From positions 62,001-126,000 of the forward strand of contig NZ_JAMZCU010000004.1 of the NCBI RefSeq assembly GCF_024273195.1: DNA of 64,000 bases. The letters are read 5' to 3'. This document shows positions 43,180 to 52,333 of the stretch, one piece after another. The stretch comes from Devosia ureilytica (GTDB lineage: Bacteria; Pseudomonadota; Alphaproteobacteria; Rhizobiales; Devosiaceae). The notes beneath the pieces were generated by a model. It was not told the origin of the DNA. It worked only from the letters and a program-made list of their open reading frames with translations, and did no database searches. A program made the translations under genes and the position numbers. Each line of letters opens with the position of its first letter. Position 1 is the stretch's first letter.

Positions 43180-43236
43180 AGAGTTTTGCGGCTCATTGGT
43201 CCAGAGTGTGAACATGAAGGGGCAAAGGAGTTCGCC

Positions 43237-43686
43237 ATGTATGCCAATATCATCTGCGCCATCGACGGTTCTGATCTCAGCACCAAGGCGTTGCGTCATG
43301 CGATTGCGTTTGCCGCTAAAGCCGGCGGCAAGGTAACCGCGGTCACTGTTACCGAACCGTCCGTCATCGTGGCGCCCGGCGCCGAGATCATGATGGTCGA
43401 TACCAGCTCGATCATCGAGGACCTGGAAGCGGCCAAGGCCGAGTCTGCCAAAAAGATCCTGGCTGATGCCCATGCGGTGGCCGCGGAAGCGGGAACGACA
43501 ATTGCGGGCATGCACATTGCCAATAGTCCCGCCGCCGAGGGCATCCTGCATGCCGGCAAGGAGATCGGGGCGGACCTGGTGGTCATGGGTTCGCATGGCC
43601 GTCGGGGCCTGGGGCGCCTGCTGCTTGGGAGCCAGACTGCCGAGGTGCTGGCGCATACCGATATCCCGGTGCTGGTGATCAAGTAG
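43237..43686 (+). CDS. Universal stress protein, UspA family
   Basis: 149 residues, one Usp domain. The N-terminus MYANIICAIDGSDLSTKALR and the C-terminal GSHGRRGLGRLLLGSQ give the G-2X-G-9X-G(S) ATP-binding pattern, so it is of the nucleotide-binding class. AAGGAG 5 nt before the ATG at 43237 decides the start against an in-frame upstream ATG. Usp proteins help survival during growth arrest, oxygen limitation and other stresses by unclear means. The anaerobox upstream suggests induction under low oxygen. Confidence 0.92.
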   Translation: MYANIICAIDGSDLSTKALRHAIAFAAKAGGKVTAVTVTEPSVIVAPGAEIMMVDTSSIIEDLEAAKAESAKKILADAHAVAAEAGTTIAGMHIANSPAAEGILHAGKEIGADLVVMGSHGRRGLGRLLLGSQTAEVLAHTDIPVLVIK

Positions 43687-43764
43687 TGCACTAACATGTC
43701 AGCTGTGGCGCGATGGGGTGAAATGGGCTAAAGCCCCAGCACTGTCACCTCATCGGGCCCGGCC

Positions 43765-45135
43765 ATGACCACCACACCTCGCCACGTCGCCGTCATCGAC
43801 ATCGGCAAGACCAATGCCAAGGTGGTGCTGATCGACAGCGCGACGCGTGCCCAGCTTGCTGCAGAGGGTACGCCCAACAGGGTGCTACGCGATGGCCCCT
43901 ATCCGCATGCCGATGTGGAGCGGCTCTGGGCGTTTATCGCAGGGTGTCTGCGCACTTTCCACGCCGCGCATGGGATCGACGGTATTTCCATCACCACCCA
44001 TGGCGCGACCGGGGCATTGCTCGCAGGTGAGGAACTAGCGCTGCCGGTGCTCGACTATGAGAGTGATGCACCCGAGGCGTCCGAAGAGGCATATGCGCGC
44101 ATGCGACCGGGCTTTGCCGAGACGCTTTCGCCCCGCTTGCCCAACGGCCTCAACTGGGGCGCACAGATCTTCTGGCAGTCCCGGGCGTTCCCCGAGGATT
44201 TTGCCCGGGTGACGGCCATTATCCCCTATCCCCAATATTGGGCCTGGCGGCTGACCGGCACGCTGGCGAGCGAAGTGACATCGCTCGGGTGCCATACGGA
44301 TCTGTGGGCGCCGGACAAGGGTGATTTCTCAAGCCTGGTGGACACCATGGGCTGGCGGCAGCTGTTCCCAGGGGTGCAGCCGGCCGCCTCGGTTATTGGG
44401 ACGCTGCGGCCCGCGATTGCCGCCGAGACCGGGTTGCCGGAGACGACGCCGGTGACCTGCGGCATCCACGATTCCAACGCGTCGCTGCTACCGCACCTTG
44501 GGCATCAGGACGCACCCTTCACCATTGTCTCGACCGGCACCTGGACCATTCTGATGACGGTGGGCGGCGATACTGCAGGGCTCGATCCTGCGCGGGACAG
44601 TCTCGCCAATGTCGACGCTTTCGGTCGTCCGGTGCCAACAGCACGGTTCATGGGCGGGCGAGAGTTTGACGTGCTGGTGCCCGAGATCGCCGAACCGAGC
44701 GCCGCGGACGTTGCCCATGTGATTGCCAATGACGTGCAGGCGCTGCCAAGTTTCGCGCCTGGGGTTGGCCCCTTTGGCGGGAATGCCGGGCGCTGGACGG
44801 TTGATCCCGCAAGCCTGAGTGCCGGGCAGCGGACGGCGGCGGCCTCGCTCTATCTGGCACTGGTGGCGCGAGCCTGCCTCGATCTTTGCGGGCTGGGCCG
44901 CAGCATTACCCTGGAGGGGCCGCTGGCGCGCAATGGCTTGTTCGGCGCAGCACTGGCCCGGCTATCGGGTGTTCCCGTCCATGCCTCGGGCGATGCGACC
45001 GGAACCAGCCTGGGCGCCAGCCTGTTGTTCGGCGGAACGATGCCCGAGGCCGGCAGCAGCCATGCAATTGGCGACCTGCAGGTGGACGGGTTCGATACCT
45101 ATGTTGCAAACTGGCGCGCCCGCCTGAGTCCCTAG
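43765..45135 (+). CDS. FGGY-family carbohydrate kinase
   Basis: A 456-residue sugar kinase of the ASKHA fold. The N-terminal phosphate-1 loop is VIDIGKTNAKVVLID, the catalytic Asp is in CGIHDSNASLLPHL, and the adenosine region includes IVSTGTWTILM. The form is closest to L-rhamnulokinase or L-fuculokinase-like members, but the substrate is not determinable. Neither a sugar transporter nor an isomerase is adjacent, although a YihS-like isomerase and a beta-mannosidase are elsewhere in the window. The first ATG follows 78 bp after uspA; ndh follows 45 bp later. Confidence 0.88.
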   Translation: MTTTPRHVAVIDIGKTNAKVVLIDSATRAQLAAEGTPNRVLRDGPYPHADVERLWAFIAGCLRTFHAAHGIDGISITTHGATGALLAGEELALPVLDYESDAPEASEEAYARMRPGFAETLSPRLPNGLNWGAQIFWQSRAFPEDFARVTAIIPYPQYWAWRLTGTLASEVTSLGCHTDLWAPDKGDFSSLVDTMGWRQLFPGVQPAASVIGTLRPAIAAETGLPETTPVTCGIHDSNASLLPHLGHQDAPFTIVSTGTWTILMTVGGDTAGLDPARDSLANVDAFGRPVPTARFMGGREFDVLVPEIAEPSAADVAHVIANDVQALPSFAPGVGPFGGNAGRWTVDPASLSAGQRTAAASLYLALVARACLDLCGLGRSITLEGPLARNGLFGAALARLSGVPVHASGDATGTSLGASLLFGGTMPEAGSSHAIGDLQVDGFDTYVANWRARLSP

Positions 45136-45180
45136 CCAGCGACCAGGCCCGCTGCAGCTCGCGCCAGCAGGGAGATCGCA

Positions 45181-46472
45181 TGGCAGAGCGCAAGGACAGG
45201 GTCGTCATCGTGGGTGGCGGATTTGGTGGACTGGCGGCGGCCAAGGCACTCAAGGGCGCCGACATTGACCTCACCCTGATCGACCGGCGCAACCATCACC
45301 TGTTCCAGCCGCTACTTTACCAGGTCGCCACCGCCGCGCTCAGCCCTTCGGAAGTGGCTTGGCCGATCCGGCATTTGCTGCGCCAGCAGGACAATGCCCG
45401 CGTGTTGATGGCAACGGTCATCGGCGTGGACAAGGCCGCGCGCGAAGTGCTGCTCGAAGACGGCACCAGCCAGCCCTATGACACGTTGGTGCTCGCGACC
45501 GGCGCCCAGCATGCCTATTTCGGTCACGATGAATGGGAGGCCTTCGCGCCCGGCCTCAAGACGGTTGAGGACGCGACCGCTATCCGCCGCAAGCTGTTGC
45601 TGGCGCTGGAGGCGGCGGAGCGCGAGAGCGATGCCGAGCGTCGCCGGGCCCTCCTGACGTTTGCGATCATCGGTGCTGGTCCGACCGGTGTCGAAATGGC
45701 CGGCGCCATTGTCGAACTCGGGCGCGCCAGTATTCGCGGTCAGTTCCACACCATCCGCCCCGAGGATTTGCGCGTGTTGCTGATCGAGGGCGGCGACCGG
45801 GTGCTGCCGACATTCCGGGACGCGCTGTCGCGCTATACGCTCAAGTCACTGCTGGGGAGCGGCGTCGAAGTCGAACTGGGGCAGATGGTGAGCGGCATCG
45901 ACGCCGAGGGCGTCAGCTTTGGCGACAAGCGGATCGAAACGCGGACGGTGATCTGGGCAGCCGGCGTTGCCGCATCACCGGTGGCGAAGTGGCTGGGGAT
46001 TGAGGGCGACAAGGCGGGGCGCATCAAGGTAGGGCCAGACCTCTCGGTACCAGAGCATGCCGAGATATTTGTAATCGGCGACGTCGCCAGCATTGCGCAG
46101 GACAGTGGCAAACCCGTGCCGGGAGTAGCGCCGGCTGCCAAGCAGGCGGGGCAGCATGTGGCAAAAGTTATCCGGCGCCGGCAGTCGGGTAATCGGTCAC
46201 CCCTACCCTTTCGGTACAAGCATGCCGGGGACCTTGCCACTATTGGCAAGTGTGCCGCGGTGATCGACTTCGGCGCGTTCACCCTCAAGGGTTGGTTTGC
46301 GTGGTGGATATGGGGCCTGGCTCATATCTATTTCCTCGTCGAAACGCGTACGCGCATCATCATCGCCATGAGCTGGCTATGGATTTACCTGACCGGGCAG
46401 CGCAGTGCCCGGCTAATCACCCACGGCGAGGCCGCCAAGACGGCCCCGCTCGACGAGGTGGACGAAGATTAG
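45181..46472 (+). CDS. ndh: Type II NADH dehydrogenase (NDH-2), FAD-dependent
   Basis: A 430-residue NAD(P)/FAD oxidoreductase. The FAD motif VVIVGGGFGGLAAAKAL is at the N-terminus, the NADH motif IIGAGPTGVEMAG lies near 165-177, and FVIGDVAS near 300 is the second FAD contact. The C-terminal amphipathic segment (GWFAWWIWGLAHIYFLVE) attaches it to the membrane, where it passes electrons from NADH to quinone without pumping protons. GGGAGA 4 nt before the ATG sets the start. It overlaps the convergent DMT transporter by 4 nt. Confidence 0.93.
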
Positions 46473-47383
46473 CGCTCAGTCGCTACAACGGTTTCCGGCT
46501 TGGCCAACTTGCGCTCACGCAGCCAGATATAGAGGCCGGAGCCGATGACGATGGGCGCGCCGACATAGAGCCAGAAATCGGGTGGCTGGTTGAAGATTAT
46601 CCAGCTGGCAGTCGCGAGGTAGAATATCTGGAAATAGGAGAACGGCGCGATGACCGTGGCCGGGGCGCGGCTGGAGGCAACAGTGATCAACTGGTGCCCA
46701 AGAAAGCCGAAAATGCCAATCGCAAAGAAGGCGAACCACCCATCGGGCGAGGACGGCAGGCTCCAGAAAAATGGCACGATCGGCAGCAGCGCCAGCGTGG
46801 CGAAGATGCCGACATAGAACTGGCTGGTGGCGGCGCTGTCGTGGGCCGATACCTTGCGGGTGAGCAGCATGTAGAAGGCCGTACTGAGCGCCGCGGCCAG
46901 GCACAGCAGGGTCGCAGGATGAAAGGCGTCGGTGCCGGGACGGACGATAACCAGCACGCCGAGGAACCCGACACCAATGGCGCTCCAGCGGCGCCAGCCA
47001 ACCTGCTCGCCCAAGAGCGGCACGGAAAGCGCGCAGATCAGCAGCGGAACGGTGAAGGCAATCGAGCCGGTGACGGTCAATGGCAGATATTGCACGGCCA
47101 GGAAATTGCACAGCGTGGCACCGAGCAGGGCCAGCGCCCTAAAGAGCTGCAGCTTGAGATTGCCGGAGCGGACCATGCCGCGGCCATGGCGCGGCAGGAG
47201 GATGGTCGCGACCAAAACCATATGGATCGCGTAGCGCAGGAAGACGATCTGGACGAAGGAAATGCCAACCAGGCCGAGCCACTTGGCCGAAGAGTCGATG
47301 CCGGTGAACATCAGATAAGCGGCCAACGCCAGGCCGATACCGAGCAAACGGTGCTCGGCAGGTGGGGAGTACGGGTCAGACAT
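46469..47383 (-). CDS. DMT-superfamily (EamA) transporter
   Basis: 304 residues with ten predicted helices in two EamA repeats: the first from LLGIGLALAAYLMFTG, the second from LLCLAAALSTAFYMLLTRK. An RYAIHMVLVA segment and GWRRWSAIGVGFLGVLVIVRPG are typical of the RhaT/RarD-like drug/metabolite transporters. The substrate is unknown; many exporters of amino acids or purines look alike. The ATG at 47383 has GGAAC 5-6 nt upstream and begins right before the first helix, so an in-frame extension to 47464 was not used. Confidence 0.88.
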   Translation of the reverse strand: MSDPYSPPAEHRLLGIGLALAAYLMFTGIDSSAKWLGLVGISFVQIVFLRYAIHMVLVATILLPRHGRGMVRSGNLKLQLFRALALLGATLCNFLAVQYLPLTVTGSIAFTVPLLICALSVPLLGEQVGWRRWSAIGVGFLGVLVIVRPGTDAFHPATLLCLAAALSTAFYMLLTRKVSAHDSAATSQFYVGIFATLALLPIVPFFWSLPSSPDGWFAFFAIGIFGFLGHQLITVASSRAPATVIAPFSYFQIFYLATASWIIFNQPPDFWLYVGAPIVIGSGLYIWLRERKLAKPETVVATER

Positions 47384-47560
47384 GAAAAGTTCCAGCGCCC
47401 GGAGGGAATAAGGCCGCTGGCAAGCCTTAGCCAGTGTCCGCCCCAAGTCAATGACTGGAGGCAAAACTCGTATGGAAGAGCGACGGATTTACAGAATGGC
47501 GCTCTTTTCACCCGCCTCCACACCTTGGCCGGAGGAGATGCCGATACCCTCGCCCTCGGC

Positions 47561-47580
47561 CCCGCCCCACAAGGGGCGGG
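47561..47580. terminator. GC-rich hairpin after the beta-mannosidase gene
   Basis: CCCGCCCC and GGGGCGGG form an 8-bp stem with an ACAA loop 36 bp after the GH2 stop on the minus strand. No T-tract follows, so termination would be weak or need Rho. Confidence 0.4.
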
Positions 47581-47615
47581 AGGCCTGCAACAGCATCGAC
47601 CTGCGGTCAAAAGAC

Positions 47616-50090
47616 CTAAAACGTCTCCGCCAGATGCCGGACCTTGAGCGACGCCGCCAGTTGCTCTGACGTGACGCTAGCCCCATGGCGGGGAATGAAG
47701 GTCAGTTCGATCGGCCGGCCGGGCAGCAGGGTGATCGCGTTGTCGGAGAAATAGCCCGGGACATCGACCGTAGCAGTCGCGAAGAAAGCCGGAGAGCTGG
47801 CCTCCAGGGTCAGGACGGGTTTGCCATCCCGGTCGGTCCAGGTAGCGCTGATGGTGGAGGCGGCCAGCTCGTAGGCCTTGTAGGGCATTGGGAAATAGTC
47901 GTTTGCGCCCAGCACGTTGCCCTGTGCATCCTTCCAGGTGAAGTAAAGGAACTCATCAGCGGCGATATCGGGAATGGCGATGGTGCTGACGGTGATGGCG
48001 GCATCGGCGCCCACGGCGCAATTGCCCGAAAAGACGGTGCGGCTCTCGCCGCTTACCTTGACCGCCAGCACTTCGAGCGCAATCGACACCGGCCTGCCCG
48101 TGTCGTTGATGGCCCTGAGCGCAATCTGGGTGTTTTCGGCATCGGGCACCGCGACGACGTTGACGAGATTGTAGAAGCGGCGCGCCATGTAGTGCATCAG
48201 CTTCCACTGGCCGCCATAATCGAGGCTCGACCAGCTGGCCACCGGCCAGATGTCGTTGATCTGCCAATAGAGCGTGCCCATGCAGCGGGGCTTGGTGGAG
48301 CGCCAGTATTCAATGGCCGTCTTGATAGCGAGACCCTGCTGGATCTGGGAAAGGAACACCATCTGCTCGAAGTCGCGCGGGAAGCGGAAATAGCGGTTCA
48401 TCGTCTCGATGATGCGCGCATTGCCGCCATTGTTGCGCTGGTGGTTTTCCATCACCGGCGAAGAGGGGTTGCGATCCTTGGGTTCGGCGAAAGTCTCGAT
48501 GACATTCATCGAGGTAAACGACTGGAAGCCGAATTCGGAGGCGAAGCGCGGATTGATGCTGCGGTAGGCATCAAAGCTCTTGGCCGAGTGCCACACGTCC
48601 CAATAGTGCAGATCCCCACGCGTGTCCGAATGCCAACCATCGGAGAAATCGAGGTAGCCCAGTGAAGGCGACGATGGCCAGAAGCGGCGCGCCGGGTCTT
48701 CGTCTTCAACAATGCGGTGCAGCAGGGAATTGAGCCGGTCGTAGTTGGCAATGTAGCGGCCCGGGTCGGCCTTGGTTTCAGGGTACCAGCCGAGAGAGCC
48801 GATGACTTCGTTATCGCCACACCAGAGCGCAATCGAGGCATGGTGGGAAAGGCGCCGGACCTGCTGGGTAATTTCGGTTTCAACCGAGGCGAGGAAGGCG
48901 CGGTCCGACGGATAGCTCATGCAGGAGAACATGAAGTCGTGCCAGATGAGAATGCCCAGCTCGTCGCAGAGGTCGTAGAACCAATCGGGCTCATACTGGC
49001 CGCCGCCCCAGATGCGAAGCATATTCATGTTGGCGGCCCGGGCACTCTCCAGGAGGTCGCGGATGACCGATGGATTAACGCGTGACGGAATGGCGTCGGC
49101 GGGAATCCAGTTGGCGCCCATCATGGTGATGTCGCGGCCGTTGATGCGGCACTTGAAGGAGTGGTCGATCTCGTCCTTCTCGATCACCCAGTCGAGCTGG
49201 CGGAGGCCGATCTGGCGGGTGGTGATTTCGCCTTCGAGATTGGTGCTCAGCGTGTAGAGCGGCTGATCCCCCTGCCCCGCCGGCCACCAGATGCGCGGGT
49301 TATGGATGGTGATGTTGTGGGTGAAGACGTTTTCGCCCTTTTGCACCACGAGTTTGTCGGTGACGACCTGGCCATCAATGGTGTGCTCGAGTTCAACCTC
49401 TCCGTGAGCAAAGGCGAAAAGCCGAGTCTTTACCGAGAGTTCGACGCTATTCTGGCCATGGGCCTGATCGACCTGGACGCTGTCCTGGCGAGCCAGGCGC
49501 GCCTTGCGCAGGGCCATGGTGCCATAGACGCCGATGGGCATGAGGCAGATGCCCCAGTCCCAACCCGCATGGCAGGCGGCCTTGCGGATGAAGTTCATGT
49601 GGATGCCCTTCAACCCATTGGTCTGGTAATTATAGGTGAAGGGGATTGGGAAGGGATGAGCATCGGCGCGGGCCTTGGCGATGTCGGGCGCGACGGCAAA
49701 GTCGATGCGCAGTGTGTTCTCGCCAGCATTGACCTTGCCCGTCACATCGAAGTCGTGGCGCACGAAGCTGTTGTCCGTGCGGGCGATCTCTTCGCCATTG
49801 AGAATGATGGTGGCGATGCAGTCGACCTCGGAAAGGGTCAGCGTCAGAAAACCATCAATGTCGGTGGCGGAAGCGGTGAACCGGCGTTCGACGGACCAGG
49901 CCGTCTCGTTGACCCACATCACCACCTTTTCGTTTTCACCGAAATAGGGATCGGGGATCAGGCCGGCGGCCAGGAGCGCATGATGCACGTCGCCGGGCAG
50001 CGCCATCGTCGTTGCGATCTCGCGCCCTGGCGCGGACAGGTTGAATTCGCCACTCAGGGCGAGGGCCGAATTGTGGGCAACGATGGCCAT
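47616..50090 (-). CDS. Glycoside hydrolase family 2 beta-mannosidase
   Basis: 824 residues, a usual length for beta-mannosidase. An N-terminal sugar-binding sandwich (about 1-180), an immunoglobulin-like domain and a TIM barrel follow in order. NMLRIWGGGQYE is the mannosidase-type barrel strand. The acid/base is Glu428 in WCGDNEV, where most relatives have CGNNE, and the nucleophile is Glu519 in FASEFGFQS. It removes terminal beta-mannose, probably in the cytoplasm since no signal peptide is seen. GGAGGAAT before the ATG is a strong ribosome site. A LacI-type operator lies upstream. Confidence 0.92.
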   Translation of the reverse strand: MAIVAHNSALALSGEFNLSAPGREIATTMALPGDVHHALLAAGLIPDPYFGENEKVVMWVNETAWSVERRFTASATDIDGFLTLTLSEVDCIATIILNGEEIARTDNSFVRHDFDVTGKVNAGENTLRIDFAVAPDIAKARADAHPFPIPFTYNYQTNGLKGIHMNFIRKAACHAGWDWGICLMPIGVYGTMALRKARLARQDSVQVDQAHGQNSVELSVKTRLFAFAHGEVELEHTIDGQVVTDKLVVQKGENVFTHNITIHNPRIWWPAGQGDQPLYTLSTNLEGEITTRQIGLRQLDWVIEKDEIDHSFKCRINGRDITMMGANWIPADAIPSRVNPSVIRDLLESARAANMNMLRIWGGGQYEPDWFYDLCDELGILIWHDFMFSCMSYPSDRAFLASVETEITQQVRRLSHHASIALWCGDNEVIGSLGWYPETKADPGRYIANYDRLNSLLHRIVEDEDPARRFWPSSPSLGYLDFSDGWHSDTRGDLHYWDVWHSAKSFDAYRSINPRFASEFGFQSFTSMNVIETFAEPKDRNPSSPVMENHQRNNGGNARIIETMNRYFRFPRDFEQMVFLSQIQQGLAIKTAIEYWRSTKPRCMGTLYWQINDIWPVASWSSLDYGGQWKLMHYMARRFYNLVNVVAVPDAENTQIALRAINDTGRPVSIALEVLAVKVSGESRTVFSGNCAVGADAAITVSTIAIPDIAADEFLYFTWKDAQGNVLGANDYFPMPYKAYELAASTISATWTDRDGKPVLTLEASSPAFFATATVDVPGYFSDNAITLLPGRPIELTFIPRHGASVTSEQLAASLKVRHLAETF

Positions 50091-50157
50091 GAATTATTCC
50101 TCCGGGATCGACGTCAGCCGATATGCGCTGGCCAATACCAGCCTCTGCAATCGATTT

Positions 50158-50175
50158 CAATGCAACGTTACAATG
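50158..50175. promoter_or_regulatory. LacI-family-type operator upstream of the beta-mannosidase gene
   Basis: The core TGCAACGTTACA is a 12-bp near-palindrome centred on CG, with 14 of 18 positions symmetric when extended to CAATG on both sides. Such AACGTT-centred sites are the usual targets of LacI/GalR regulators. It lies about 75 bp upstream of the GH2 start and about 160 bp from the divergent GGDEF-EAL gene. No LacI-family gene is in the window. Confidence 0.5.
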
Positions 50176-50326
50176 TCGTTCAATGTGAAATGGCGACGGC
50201 GGACCAGATCGTTCATCGGGTGCCGTGGCGTCAGTCGTCCGTCGGCAGAACGCGCGGAATCCGTAAACGTTTTTTCCGATAAATTAGTATTTCCGCGGAT
50301 AGGTTGGCCTGATGAGGGGCCGTTTC

Positions 50327-52297
50327 ATGTCCGCATTCCGGCGCATCACCAGTATCATTTCGGCGCCGGCCGACACGCCAGATCTTGCCCTTGCACAATG
50401 GAGCGCCCTCAGACGGCAGGTTCCGTTGTTGTACGCCATGCTGGTGACGAACACGCTGATCGTCGCTTGGACGCATTTTCGCGTCGCCCCGATTGAACTG
50501 ACTGTCTATATCCCGGCCGCGCTGGTCCTGCTCAGCGCCGTGCGCACGGCGATGTGGTGGTTCACACGAAGCTACGCGATTGGAGCCGCCGAAGCGCGGA
50601 GCAACCTCAATGCGATGATCTGGGTCGGCTCGGCCATGGCGCTCGGCTTTACGGCCTGGAGCTTCAGCATTTTTCCCTATGGCGACGCCTATCTGAAATC
50701 GCAGATCGCGTTCTACATGGGGATCACCGCCATCGGCTGCATGTTCTGCCTGATGCATGTCAGGGCAGCGGCGCTAGCAGTCGGCATTTGCGTGCTGGGT
50801 CCCTTCACCGCCTTCTTCATGGCATCCGGCCAGGAAACGCTGATGGCCATCGCGGTGAACCTGGCGCTTGTGATTGCCGTGCTGCTGATCATTCTGCTCG
50901 GCAATAATCGGGATTTTGCCGATCTGGTGGCCTCGCGCAGCGCGATGGCGCAGCGCCAGATCGACACGCAACGGCTGCTCGACGAAAATCATCGGCTGGC
51001 CAATATAGACAGCCTGACGGGCATTCCCAATCGTCGCAGCTTCGAGCGCAAGCTGAGAGAGTTCCTGGCCAGCGCCGCCGAACAAGGCCGGTCGGTCACC
51101 GTGGCCCGCATCGACATCGACAATTTCAAATCGGTCAACGAAATCTATGGCCAGATTACTGGCGACCTGGTGCTTGTCGAGGTCGCACAACGGCTGAGCC
51201 AGGCCCTGTGCGAAGGGACGGTGCTGGCGCGGCTCGACGGCGACAATTTTGCCCTGGTCACCGAGGAACAGGGCGATGAGGCCGCGCATTTGCGCTACGG
51301 GCAGGCTATTGCCGAAGCCTTCAAGCCATCGTTCAACATGCCCCTCGGCGTCGTGCGCATCAGTGCGTCCGTCGGGATGGCGGCATCCGGCCCAGACGAA
51401 ACAGCGGAAACCCTGTTCGACCATGCCGATTATGCGACGTGGGTGGCCAAGCGCGACAAGCGTGGCGGATGCGTGTTGTTCAACGACCGGCACCTGCAGG
51501 ATCTGCGGCAGACCCGGCATATGGAACATCTGCTGGACACGGCCAACCTGGACGATGAGATCTACATTCTGGTGCAGCCTCAGTTTGATGTTTCGGTGGG
51601 TGAAACGACGGGCTTTGAGGTGCTGGCGCGCTGGCGCAGCCCCATATTGGGCGAAGTTTCGCCGGTGGATTTCATTCCGCTGGCCGAGCGCACCGGCCAG
51701 ATCAACCGGGTGACCCAGGTGGTCCTGCGCAAGGCGCTGGTGGCGTGTGCCGGCCTCCCCCGTGGCATCCGGCTTTCGGTCAACCTTTCGGCCAATGACA
51801 TTGGCTCGCCTACGGCGATGGAACAGATCGTTGCCTTGTTCGGGGCGCATAAATCAGCATGCCGCATCGATTTCGAGATCACCGAGACGGCGGTGATGCG
51901 CGACCTCCGGCAAGCCAACCAGTCGCTGCTGACGCTGCTGGGCCTAGGCGCCCGCATCGCGCTCGACGATTTCGGCACTGGCCATTCCAGCCTGACGCAT
52001 GTGCAGAAACTGCCGCTGCACCGGATCAAGATCGACCGCAGCTTCGTGGCCGAGGTGACCAATGATCCGGCGAGCCGCGCCATCGTCAAGACCATGGTAG
52101 ATCTTTGCCGAAACCTGGGCATTTCCTGCGTCTTTGAAGGGATCGAGACGGAGCAGCAGCTGCGGGCACTGGTGTCGCTGGGCGGCACCGTCATGCAGGG
52201 CTATCTGTTCGGACGCCCGATGAAGCCGGATCAGCTCGATGAGTATTTCAAGCGCGAGCGGGCGCTGCGGCACATCGAAGGTCGCGAAGCAGGATAG
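50327..52297 (+). CDS. Membrane GGDEF-EAL protein, probably a cyclic-di-GMP phosphodiesterase
   Basis: 656 residues. Five or six N-terminal transmembrane helices (about 30-200) are followed by a GGDEF domain in which the signature is replaced by DGDNF (304-308), so cyclase activity is unlikely. The EAL domain is intact: EVLARW from Glu431, NLSANDI, EITETAV, DDFGTGHSSL from Asp547 and KIDRSF. Hydrolysis of c-di-GMP to pGpG is therefore expected, with the degenerate domain perhaps binding GTP as a regulator. GAGGGG 7 nt before the ATG at 50327 favours it over 50312. Confidence 0.9.
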   Translation: MSAFRRITSIISAPADTPDLALAQWSALRRQVPLLYAMLVTNTLIVAWTHFRVAPIELTVYIPAALVLLSAVRTAMWWFTRSYAIGAAEARSNLNAMIWVGSAMALGFTAWSFSIFPYGDAYLKSQIAFYMGITAIGCMFCLMHVRAAALAVGICVLGPFTAFFMASGQETLMAIAVNLALVIAVLLIILLGNNRDFADLVASRSAMAQRQIDTQRLLDENHRLANIDSLTGIPNRRSFERKLREFLASAAEQGRSVTVARIDIDNFKSVNEIYGQITGDLVLVEVAQRLSQALCEGTVLARLDGDNFALVTEEQGDEAAHLRYGQAIAEAFKPSFNMPLGVVRISASVGMAASGPDETAETLFDHADYATWVAKRDKRGGCVLFNDRHLQDLRQTRHMEHLLDTANLDDEIYILVQPQFDVSVGETTGFEVLARWRSPILGEVSPVDFIPLAERTGQINRVTQVVLRKALVACAGLPRGIRLSVNLSANDIGSPTAMEQIVALFGAHKSACRIDFEITETAVMRDLRQANQSLLTLLGLGARIALDDFGTGHSSLTHVQKLPLHRIKIDRSFVAEVTNDPASRAIVKTMVDLCRNLGISCVFEGIETEQQLRALVSLGGTVMQGYLFGRPMKPDQLDEYFKRERALRHIEGREAG

Positions 52298-52301
52298 CCA
52301 A

Positions 52302-52324
52302 GGGGCGGAAACAGGTTCCGCCCC
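52302..52324 (+). terminator. Hairpin after the GGDEF-EAL gene
   Basis: A perfect 9-bp stem (GGGGCGGAA with TTCCGCCCC) and an ACAGG loop lie 4 bp after the stop, followed by AGTATTTCGT. The U-tract is weak. Confidence 0.6.
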
Positions 52325-52333
52325 AGTATTTCG

